DNA of 5,638 bases from the NCBI GenBank assembly GCA_026786155.1, contig JAJAYR010000217.1:1-5638 (forward strand), given 5' to 3'. This DNA is from Pyrinomonadaceae bacterium (lineage in GTDB: Bacteria > Acidobacteriota > Blastocatellia > Pyrinomonadales > Pyrinomonadaceae). Positions 1-5,051 of this stretch are shown here, in pieces. Made by a program: the position numbers and the translations under genes. The notes under the pieces were generated by a model. The model did no database searches, had not been told where the DNA came from, and was given only the letters and a program-made list of their open reading frames with translations. Numbering within the stretch: position 1 is the first letter of the stretch; each line of letters opens with the position of its first letter.

Positions 1-9
1 GCGGAAGGA

Positions 10-43
10 CACGCTGAAGCGTGGACTCTAAACGCTTTTAGTC
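10..43. repeat. Small hairpin and adjoining imperfect palindrome in the non-coding left edge
   Basis: Bases 10-23 form a compact perfect hairpin: arms CACGC and GCGTG around TGAA. Bases 24-43 follow directly and form an imperfect palindrome (GACT at one end, AGTC at the other, with a CTAAA/TTTAG core) leading into a T-rich stretch on the plus strand. This could be the weak terminator of a plus-strand gene ending to the left of the window, or part of a dispersed repeat. The stems are short and no gene is visible to be terminated, so neither role is assured. Confidence 0.3.
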
Positions 44-65
44 AATTTTATTTTTGTTGAAGTGC

Positions 66-95
66 TTATCCGTGTTTATCTGTGTCTATCTGTGG
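66..95. repeat. Three-unit 10-bp tandem repeat (TTATCTGTGT type)
   Basis: Three consecutive decamers read TTATCCGTGT, TTATCTGTGT and CTATCTGTGG, differing from each other at one to three positions. They lie in the 126-bp non-coding stretch downstream of nadB. I have an impression that repeats of the 'ATCTGTGT..ATCTGTGG' kind recur between genes in several environmental bacterial phyla; that is memory and was not searched here. No coding or clear terminator function is visible. Confidence 0.55.
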
Positions 96-126
96 ATAAT
101 TTTCTTCCGTTTCCCGCTACAAAACT

Positions 127-1710
127 TTACGATTTCTTCATATAGAAATTTATTTTCTCGCTCGCCGAAATTTTCTCGTCAATTTTTTGAATCGAATGTT
201 TATGAAAATTAACGTCGTTGCGTTCGGGAAAGTCGGTGCGAAAATGTCCGCCGCGCGATTCTTCGCGCCACAGAGCCGAAGTTGCAATCAGTTTCGCTAA
301 AGTTACGAAGTTGCGCGACGACGTGCCGAGATTCGATTTTTCGATTTGCTCAAATTCCTTCAACGCACGTTTCAAAGAATCTTTATCACGCAAAATCCCG
401 ACGCGCTCCCACATCACGCGCTTGACGCGCTTTTTCACGGCGGTTGAAATTCCGTCCGATTTTGGATTTTGGATTTCGGATTTCGGATTGCCCGATTCGT
501 CATTCGTCATTCGTAATTCGTAATTATCCGCAATCGCCGCCGCGCCCGAACGCGCCCCGAAAACCAAGCCTTCGAGCAAAGAATTTGAAGCCAACCGATT
601 TGCACCGTGAACGCCCGTGCAGGAAACTTCGCCCGCCGCGTAAAGTCCGGCGACTGTCGTCCGTCCGTCCAAGTCCGTCCGCACGCCGCCCATACAATAA
701 TGCGAAGCCGGAGACACGGGCAGCAAATCCGCTGCAATATTCAAATCGTAAAACTTGCAGGTTTCATAAATTTTAGGAAATCGTTCGCGCAGAAAATCTT
801 CGCTCAAATCGGTCATATCGAGAAACACATTGCGCGTTCCCGTCTTCCGCATTTCGGCGACAATCGAGCGCGAAACGATGTCGCGCGGCGCGAGTTCAAG
901 GCGTTCGTCATAGTTTCCCATAAACCGTTCGCCGAGTTTATTTCGCAAAATTCCGCCTTCGCCGCGCATCGCTTCCGAAAGGAGAAAGCGCGGCGCGTTT
1001 TCGATATTTAAAGCCGTCGGATGAAACTGCACGAATTCCATATCAGCCATTTCCGCGCCCGCAAAATACGCCATCGCCATTCCGTCGCCGGTCGCCACCG
1101 GCGGATTGGTCGTGTGTAAGTAGAGTTGTCCCGCGCCGCCCGTGCATAAAATGACGGCGCGGGCGAAAATCTCACGCGGAGCGCGAAGAATCGGGTCGAG
1201 AAATCGCACGCCGACGCATCTGCCGTCAGCGACAATCAAACTTTCCGTATTGGCGAACGGCATCAAAACAATCTGTTTTTCCTGCCGCGCCCGCGCAATC
1301 AGAGCGCGGACGATTTCCTTGCCGGTCGAATCGCCGTGCGCGTGTAAAATTCTTCGACGCGAATGCGCCGCTTCCTGCGTGAAAGCGAGTTTTCCACCTT
1401 CGCGGTCAAATTCGATTCCCCATTCGATAAGCTGCTTGATATATTTCGTGCCGTCGGCGACGAGCGTTTCGACGGCTTTCGTATCGCAAAGTCCCGCACC
1501 TGCAATCAACGTATCTTCTTCGTGCAGTTCGGCGTTATCGTCGTCCGAAAGCACAACCGCCACGCCGCCCTGCGCGTATTCGGTGTTCGATTCGTTCGCT
1601 TTATCCTTGGTTAAAACCGTAACCCGTGCGCCTGTCCGAGCAAGCTCAATCGAAGCGCGAAGCCCGGCGACTCCGCTTCCAATGACAATGTAATCCGTTT
1701 CCAACGACAT
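127..1710 (-). CDS. nadB: L-aspartate oxidase (NadB), FAD-dependent
   Basis: NadB oxidises L-aspartate to iminoaspartate in the cytoplasm, the first step of de novo NAD synthesis; NadA then uses the product to make quinolinate. The 527-residue length is close to the E. coli enzyme (about 540). Visible marks are the N-terminal FAD-binding GSGVAGL (11-17), a SNTEYAQGGVA segment (41-51), TQEAAHSRRRILHAHGDSTG (111-130) with the expected active-site Glu113, HPTAL (230-234), MRGEGG (248-253), PRDIVSRSI with Arg276, SPASHYCMGG with His337, and GEVSCTGVHGANRLASNSLLEG (360-381). The helical C-terminal domain (VMWERVGILRD) starts near 425. SHYCMGG, GVHGANR and the C-terminal domain favour NadB over fumarate reductase or succinate dehydrogenase flavoproteins. 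Residues 396-419 are encoded by a heptanucleotide repeat tract and sit in the linker between the FAD part and the helical domain. nadA and nadC are not in the window. No Shine-Dalgarno sequence precedes the ATG. Confidence 0.96.
   Translation of the reverse strand: MSLETDYIVIGSGVAGLRASIELARTGARVTVLTKDKANESNTEYAQGGVAVVLSDDDNAELHEEDTLIAGAGLCDTKAVETLVADGTKYIKQLIEWGIEFDREGGKLAFTQEAAHSRRRILHAHGDSTGKEIVRALIARARQEKQIVLMPFANTESLIVADGRCVGVRFLDPILRAPREIFARAVILCTGGAGQLYLHTTNPPVATGDGMAMAYFAGAEMADMEFVQFHPTALNIENAPRFLLSEAMRGEGGILRNKLGERFMGNYDERLELAPRDIVSRSIVAEMRKTGTRNVFLDMTDLSEDFLRERFPKIYETCKFYDLNIAADLLPVSPASHYCMGGVRTDLDGRTTVAGLYAAGEVSCTGVHGANRLASNSLLEGLVFGARSGAAAIADNYELRMTNDESGNPKSEIQNPKSDGISTAVKKRVKRVMWERVGILRDKDSLKRALKEFEQIEKSNLGTSSRNFVTLAKLIATSALWREESRGGHFRTDFPERNDVNFHKHSIQKIDEKISASEKINFYMKKS
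461..524. repeat. In-frame heptanucleotide repeat tract inside nadB
   Basis: On the plus strand the tract reads TTTGGAT twice, TTCGGAT twice, an 8-base junction TGCCCGAT, TCGTCAT twice, then TCGTAAT twice. Each heptamer therefore occurs as an adjacent pair. Translated on the minus strand it gives roughly NYELRMTNDESGNPKSEIQ (396-414) and continues to Asp419, with the 7-residue echo NPKSEIQ/NPKS. That composition is unlike the rest of NadB. It resembles the heptanucleotide short tandemly repeated sequences described in cyanobacteria in kind, though not necessarily in sequence. It keeps the reading frame and lies between two domains. Confidence 0.85.
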
Positions 1711-1718
1711 ACATTAAA

Positions 1719-1747
1719 ATTGTGAACGCTGGTCGTGAGAATTTCAA
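1719..1747 (-). promoter_or_regulatory. Probable sigma-70-type promoter of nadB
   Basis: Minus-strand TTGAAA (1747-1742, five of six to TTGACA) is followed after exactly 17 bp by CACAAT (1724-1719, four of six to TATAAT). Transcription would begin near 1712, at or within a few bases of the nadB ATG at 1710. There is no purine-rich ribosome binding site before that ATG, so a leaderless or nearly leaderless mRNA would fit. The -10 match is only moderate. Confidence 0.4.
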
Positions 1748-1824
1748 AGGCGAAAAAGGGAAAAGGTGAAAAAGCCGCGTTGTCTTCCAGATAAAACTTT
1801 TTCACCTTTTCCCTTTTTCGCCTT
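1747..1824. repeat. Perfect 28-bp inverted repeat with 22-bp loop between two genes
   Basis: Bases 1747-1774 and 1797-1824 are exact reverse complements (28 bp, no mismatch), separated by 22 bases. The arm is purine-rich on one strand, built from GGCGAAAAA, GGGAAAA and GGTGAAAAA blocks. It starts 11 bp after the stop codon of the repeat-protein gene and abuts the -35 of the nadB promoter. RNA from either strand would fold into a long hairpin, so it may end transcription of the upstream gene. It lacks the usual short GC stem followed by a T-run, and it may equally be a miniature dispersed palindromic element. Confidence 0.85.
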
Positions 1825-1835
1825 ATTTTACTTTA

Positions 1836-4259
1836 CTAGGGCAGATAAGCCGACGGCACCGGCACGTCAGTCGCTGCGCCGTATGCCACGCCGAAAAACG
1901 AATTGTCGCTTGACCGCTGCACATACCAGATGCCGCCGCGATAGACCGCCAAATCATTTTTGCCGTCGTTGTCATAATCGCCCGGCACGGGTCTATCGCC
2001 CGCTTGCCCGAAAGTTTGTCCGACTAATCCGCCGCCCGTCGAACTGTTCAAGCGATACCACACGCCGTTTGACGGTCGCCACACCGCGATGTCCGCCTGA
2101 GAGTCGCCGTCATAATAGCCCTGCCCCGGAATGTCGTCGCTTGCGCCAAAGGCAATGCCGCGAAAACCGTTGTCCGAACTGCGAATGTAATACCAGATGC
2201 CTGCACGATAAACCGCAATATCGGATTTACCGTCGGCATCGAAATCCACCAGCAACGGAACATCGCCCGCCTGCCCGAACTGCGTGCCGTAGAATTGGTT
2301 ATCCGACGAGCGCAAAACATACCACACGCCATTTGACGGGCGAAATACTGCGATGTCGGCTTTGCCGTCGCCGTCGAAATCGCCGGGACGCGGCAAATCT
2401 CCGGTCGTGCCGAACGAGATGCCGGTGAAACCTTTCGTAGATTGCTGAAGATACCAGATGCCGTTACGGAAGACGGCGACATCGGTTCGACCGTCGCCGT
2501 CATAATCGGCTGGCACGGGTTTGTCTCCGGCTTGACCGAACGAGATGCCGTTCGATTGATTATTTGTCGAATCGAGATAAAACCACGCGCCGTTGCGAAA
2601 CACGCTGATGTCGGTTCGCCCGTCGTTGGTAAAGTCCGAGTAGATGCCGTTCTCGAACACCGTGTTCTGCTGAGACACGGCGGCGCGAAGAATTCCCTGA
2701 CCGGCGTGTGCCGCGCTGTAACCGAGCAGATTGATTCTGCCGTTCGGACGGACGAGGATTTGTTCGGCGGTGAGGTCGGCTGAAACACCGTTAAAATTTG
2801 TGACGAAGACTCTGATCCTGCCGCGATTGTTCTGATTCTGCTGGTCGTAAAAGGTATTACCGAAAGAATTGTCGCCGGAGCCGTCGGGGTTGAGGCGCAC
2901 CACGCCGGTTCCGTTAATGGAAGCGTTGTCAACGGCGATGATTTTGCCGTCCGGCTGAATCGCCTTGATGTTTAAGGTCGCGCCGACCCAGGAGTTGCCT
3001 ACGTTATTGGATTGAACAATTCCGCCGCTTCCAAAACTTGCGTCGAGCGATAAATCGCTTGTGTTTAAGCGAATTATCGTCGGCTTGTTGCGACCCGCCG
3101 GAGTTCCGCTCAGGTTTCGGTAAGAACCGGAAACAAGAATTTTGCTGCCGTCTCTGGTGAAATGCGCGGAAACGGCTCGCTCGTTTTGACCGACATCGGT
3201 GTTGTTGTCCAATCGGCGCACGGTTTCAAGCTGACCGTTTGCCGTCCAGCGCGTGACGGCGAAAAATCTGCCTAAGAAACAAGCTTCGCCGGATGCCGAG
3301 CCGTCGTGTCCAACAGCGATGATACGCCCGTCGGCTTGCAGACGCACGCCGAAAAAACGACGTTCGGGAAAACAAGTTCCGCTTTGCGGCGCAGTCCAAC
3401 GGGCAATACCGTTTGTGCCGAAGGTCGAATCGAGCGTGCCGTTCTGGTTCAAACGCACAACGATTGCGCCGTAGCCCTGAGCCGCAAAAAAGCTGGCGTA
3501 GTTGCGCGTTTCGCCGACGAGGACGATTTTGCCGTCGGGCTGAATCGCTATATCGTGAAACGTGCCTTGTGTGCCGAATGATTGCCCGTTGCTGATGACT
3601 CCGGTCTGGAAAATCAGCTTACCCGGCTCAATCTGCGTCGTTTGATTTTGCGTGGTGCCTTGAGAAGTATAGACGAGCAAGTTGCCGCCGAAAGTCTGGT
3701 CGAGCGTGCCGTTCGCGTTGTAGCGAATGACGCAGGCATCAACACCGAAAGCCGCAGTTTGCGGAGCTGGTTCGAGCGTTCGACAACTGCCGGCAAAGAG
3801 GGTTTTGCCGTCCGGCTGAACTTTCAAAACAATCGGCGTGTCGTATCCGGGAACGCCGTCGAAGCGGCTGTGAAAATTGGTGCGAACCACTCCGTTCAAA
3901 CCGAAAGAAGTGTCCGCCGCGCCGGTCGGAGTAAATTTCCGAATATAAAAATCTACGGTGTTGCTGGTAGTAAGCAGAGTCCCGCCGCCGGTGATTGAGC
4001 CGTCCGGTGCAAAATCGCCCGTGTAGAAAGCCGTTGCTTGTTCATCAATCGTCGGGTCAGGGTCTTGCGGGTCAGCGAAATAACCGCGCGGGGCGGCGAA
4101 TGTTTTATCGTAATCGCCCATAAACGTAAATTGCGCCGATGCCGAACTGCCGCCGCTGAAACTTATCACGACGAGCAGAATCGTTAGCGAAAACGCCCGC
4201 ATCGTCTTAACCAAAAGCCACCGTTTGTTAATTTGTAAATTCGTTTTTGTCCGTGTCAT
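1836..4259 (-). CDS. Exported delta-60 repeat / FG-GAP (VCBS-like) repeat protein
   Basis: Residue numbers count from the upstream ATG at 4277; the chosen start, ATG at 4259, is residue 7, giving 807 residues. That start has GGAGGA 10 bases upstream, whereas the outer ATG overlaps this ribosome binding site. A signal peptide is clear: basic segment, hydrophobic AFSLTILLVVISF (28-40), then likely cleavage after SSASA before Gln49. Residues about 55-535 carry degenerate delta-60 repeats (QPDGK at 154-158, 246-250 and 441-445; NGTLDSTFG-like blocks at 189-197, 279-287 and 410-416). Residues 548-813 hold six 42-47-residue repeats of the DxDGDGxxDIAVFRxGxWY...FGxAGDxPVP type, whose Asp-rich loops resemble calcium-binding FG-GAP/VCBS motifs. 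The protein probably folds as beta-propeller-like modules and works outside the cytoplasmic membrane, perhaps in adhesion or surface structure; the exact role is unknown. I see no C-terminal sorting domain and no catalytic domain. The gene is monocistronic by context and is preceded by the two-block motif at 4325-4350. Confidence 0.88.
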   Translation of the reverse strand: MTRTKTNLQINKRWLLVKTMRAFSLTILLVVISFSGGSSASAQFTFMGDYDKTFAAPRGYFADPQDPDPTIDEQATAFYTGDFAPDGSITGGGTLLTTSNTVDFYIRKFTPTGAADTSFGLNGVVRTNFHSRFDGVPGYDTPIVLKVQPDGKTLFAGSCRTLEPAPQTAAFGVDACVIRYNANGTLDQTFGGNLLVYTSQGTTQNQTTQIEPGKLIFQTGVISNGQSFGTQGTFHDIAIQPDGKIVLVGETRNYASFFAAQGYGAIVVRLNQNGTLDSTFGTNGIARWTAPQSGTCFPERRFFGVRLQADGRIIAVGHDGSASGEACFLGRFFAVTRWTANGQLETVRRLDNNTDVGQNERAVSAHFTRDGSKILVSGSYRNLSGTPAGRNKPTIIRLNTSDLSLDASFGSGGIVQSNNVGNSWVGATLNIKAIQPDGKIIAVDNASINGTGVVRLNPDGSGDNSFGNTFYDQQNQNNRGRIRVFVTNFNGVSADLTAEQILVRPNGRINLLGYSAAHAGQGILRAAVSQQNTVFENGIYSDFTNDGRTDISVFRNGAWFYLDSTNNQSNGISFGQAGDKPVPADYDGDGRTDVAVFRNGIWYLQQSTKGFTGISFGTTGDLPRPGDFDGDGKADIAVFRPSNGVWYVLRSSDNQFYGTQFGQAGDVPLLVDFDADGKSDIAVYRAGIWYYIRSSDNGFRGIAFGASDDIPGQGYYDGDSQADIAVWRPSNGVWYRLNSSTGGGLVGQTFGQAGDRPVPGDYDNDGKNDLAVYRGGIWYVQRSSDNSFFGVAYGAATDVPVPSAYLP

Positions 4260-4269
4260 TTCTCGAAAA

Positions 4270-4275
4270 TCCTCC
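4270..4275 (-). promoter_or_regulatory. Ribosome binding site that decides the start of the repeat-protein gene
   Basis: Minus-strand GGAGGA lies 10 bases before the ATG at 4259. The same hexamer sits 9 bases before the ATG of the neighbouring 160-residue gene. The longest reading frame begins at 4277, but that ATG overlaps the Shine-Dalgarno sequence and has no equivalent site of its own, so 4259 is preferred. Confidence 0.7.
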
Positions 4276-4324
4276 ATTTAATTTCAAAGTGAAAATTATT
4301 TCAATTTTTCCTTCTGCCAATTAG

Positions 4325-4350
4325 GGCGTAAGAAAGGGGCGAAACCGCCC
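4325..4350 (-). promoter_or_regulatory. Two-block upstream motif, copy 1 (GGGCGG-N14-TACGCC)
   Basis: On the minus strand GGGCGG (4350-4345) and TACGCC (4330-4325) are separated by 14 bp. Flanking bases shared with the copy at 4965-4990 include a T before the first block, TTC one base after it, a T before TACGCC and TA one base after it. The second block ends 65 bases before the start codon of the repeat-protein gene. Position and geometry fit a -35/-10-like promoter recognised by an alternative sigma factor, or a bipartite operator. In this copy only, the first block also forms a small GGGCG-GTTT-CGCCC hairpin. Confidence 0.55.
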
Positions 4351-4363
4351 ACAAGTTTTTTTC

Positions 4364-4395
4364 AAAAAATAAAAAAGGACGGTCAAACGCCGTCC
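4364..4395 (-). terminator. Rho-independent terminator of the 160-residue gene
   Basis: Read on the minus strand, GGACGG and CCGTCC (4395-4390 and 4382-4377) form a 6-bp all-perfect, GC-rich stem around a 7-base loop. The stem is followed directly by TTTTTTATTTTTT (4376-4364). It begins 38 bases after the stop codon at 4434. It separates this transcript from the next minus-strand gene, whose putative promoter motif begins just 13 bases further on. Confidence 0.85.
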
Positions 4396-4433
4396 AAACC
4401 CGGAAAAGTAAATTTCGGTCAGATAAATTTCAG

Positions 4434-4916
4434 CTAATAATTTTTTTGATTTTGCGGGTCACGAAACAGCGAATCATATTGCTTATCGCCGTGTGTTCCG
4501 TTCAGCAGACCATAAAGCGTTTCAAATTTTTGACCGAGCATATTGATTATTTGCCCGTAAGTGCTGATTAAAGGATTTGGATTCTTCGCCGCTATCGAAC
4601 CCAACACCCTAAATAATCTTCCATACGCCTGTGCCGCTTTTGCCGGATCGTCGAATACGTCTTGTTTATTTAAAAAGTCAAAGGCTTCGTATAAAGCCCT
4701 TGCGTCCTGGTAGTAGGCGTAAAAATCTTTGCCTTTTTTTATCGCATCGGCTAGCCCCATAATTTTTTCGTGAAGTTTCTCAGGGACAATATGCTTGGCA
4801 AAATTAGCATTTTTTTCATATTCGCTGACTTGCCTGTCAATACGAGCCAGAGATTCTAAAAATTTGTCCTTCGTCATTTTTTCGTATGGATTCCAGTGAC
4901 TTATCGAATATCCCAT
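4434..4916 (-). CDS. Hypothetical helical protein, 160 residues, no recognised family
   Basis: I do not recognise this protein. It has no signal peptide, no obvious membrane segment and no cysteine, and reads as mostly alpha-helical and cytoplasmic. It is rich in Lys, Ala and aromatic residues (12 Tyr, including FYAYY at 66-70). Residues about 17-85 look like long charged helices, and 92-140 a more hydrophobic helical pair (YGRLFRVLGSIAA, IINMLGQKFETLYGLL). A polar tail (HGDKQYDSLFRDPQNQKNY) ends it. The start is supported by GGAGGA 9 bases upstream, and a terminator follows the stop. Over 470 of its bases I count about 40% GC, while sampled stretches of nadB and the sigma factor gene are near 60%; this may mean recent acquisition. 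It is divergent from the ECF sigma gene and shares an upstream motif with the exported repeat-protein gene. It does not look like a membrane anti-sigma factor. Confidence 0.8.
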   Translation of the reverse strand: MGYSISHWNPYEKMTKDKFLESLARIDRQVSEYEKNANFAKHIVPEKLHEKIMGLADAIKKGKDFYAYYQDARALYEAFDFLNKQDVFDDPAKAAQAYGRLFRVLGSIAAKNPNPLISTYGQIINMLGQKFETLYGLLNGTHGDKQYDSLFRDPQNQKNY

Positions 4917-4925
4917 AATAAAATT

Positions 4926-4931
4926 TCCTCC
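4926..4931 (-). promoter_or_regulatory. Ribosome binding site of the 160-residue gene
   Basis: Minus-strand GGAGGA sits 9 bases before the ATG at 4916. It fixes that ATG as the start over the internal ATG at residue 14. Confidence 0.75.
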
Positions 4932-4964
4932 GTTTTTTTGAAAAATTTGTCTTTCGGTTAATAA

Positions 4965-4990
4965 GGCGTAAAAGGAAAATGAATCCGCCC
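4965..4990 (-). promoter_or_regulatory. Two-block upstream motif, copy 2 (GGGCGG-N14-TACGCC)
   Basis: Minus-strand GGGCGG (4990-4985) and TACGCC (4970-4965) are again exactly 14 bp apart, with the same flanking T, TTC, TTACGCC and TA bases as the copy at 4325-4350. Only 5 of the 14 spacer bases match, so the conservation is concentrated in the blocks. It ends 48 bases before the ATG of the 160-residue gene. It stands back to back with the ECF sigma gene promoter, whose -35 starts about 10 bp away. The GGGCG hairpin of copy 1 is absent here, so base pairing does not explain the conserved block. Confidence 0.55.
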
Positions 4991-4999
4991 AAAAAATGT

Positions 5000-5027
5000 A
5001 TGAAATTTGAAAAAAGTTTCGTATAAT
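5000..5027 (+). promoter_or_regulatory. Sigma-70-type promoter of the ECF sigma factor gene
   Basis: A consensus TATAAT at 5022-5027 is preceded, after a 16-bp spacer, by ATGAAA at 5000-5005 (four of six to TTGACA). Transcription would start near 5034 and leave a leader of about 18 bases. A frame-open TTG at 5007 lies upstream of the -10 and therefore cannot be the start codon for this transcript. The housekeeping-type element suggests that the sigma gene itself is made by the main RNA polymerase. Confidence 0.6.
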
Positions 5028-5051
5028 GCGGTTTACCGGAAATCAAACGAA

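Noticed and set aside
461..524. CRISPR array
   Set aside because: The units are 7 bp with no spacers; it is a simple tandem tract within a coding region.
1766..2428. Long plus-strand open frame of 220 codons
   Set aside because: It lies opposite the FG-GAP repeats; its Arg/Cys/Pro-rich translation mirrors the repeated, GC-rich codons of the real gene and resembles no protein.
2048..2932. Second minus-strand open frame of 294 codons inside the repeat-protein gene
   Set aside because: It is a frame-shifted shadow of the same strand. The in-frame product has a signal peptide and recognisable repeats, while the shadow has neither.
4290..4303. TGAAA-ATTA-TTTCA palindrome in the leader of the repeat-protein gene
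   Set aside because: Short, AT-only apart from one G and one C, in an AT-rich leader and with no second copy at the other gene; expected by chance.
4337..4360. GGGCG-AAAC-CGCCC hairpin followed by a T-run as a plus-strand terminator
   Set aside because: The stem is only 5 bp, the T-run starts several bases late, and no plus-strand gene ends here. The same block is conserved upstream of the other gene without the hairpin.
5007..5027. TTGAAA at 5007 as the -35 partner of TATAAT
   Set aside because: Only 9 bp separate the two hexamers, far too short; ATGAAA at 5000 with a 16-bp spacer is the better partner.
5007..5051. TTG start giving a 203-residue sigma factor
   Set aside because: The TATAAT at 5022-5027 lies downstream of this TTG, and the extra 15 residues do not look like family sequence. 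ATG 5052 gives a normal family length.
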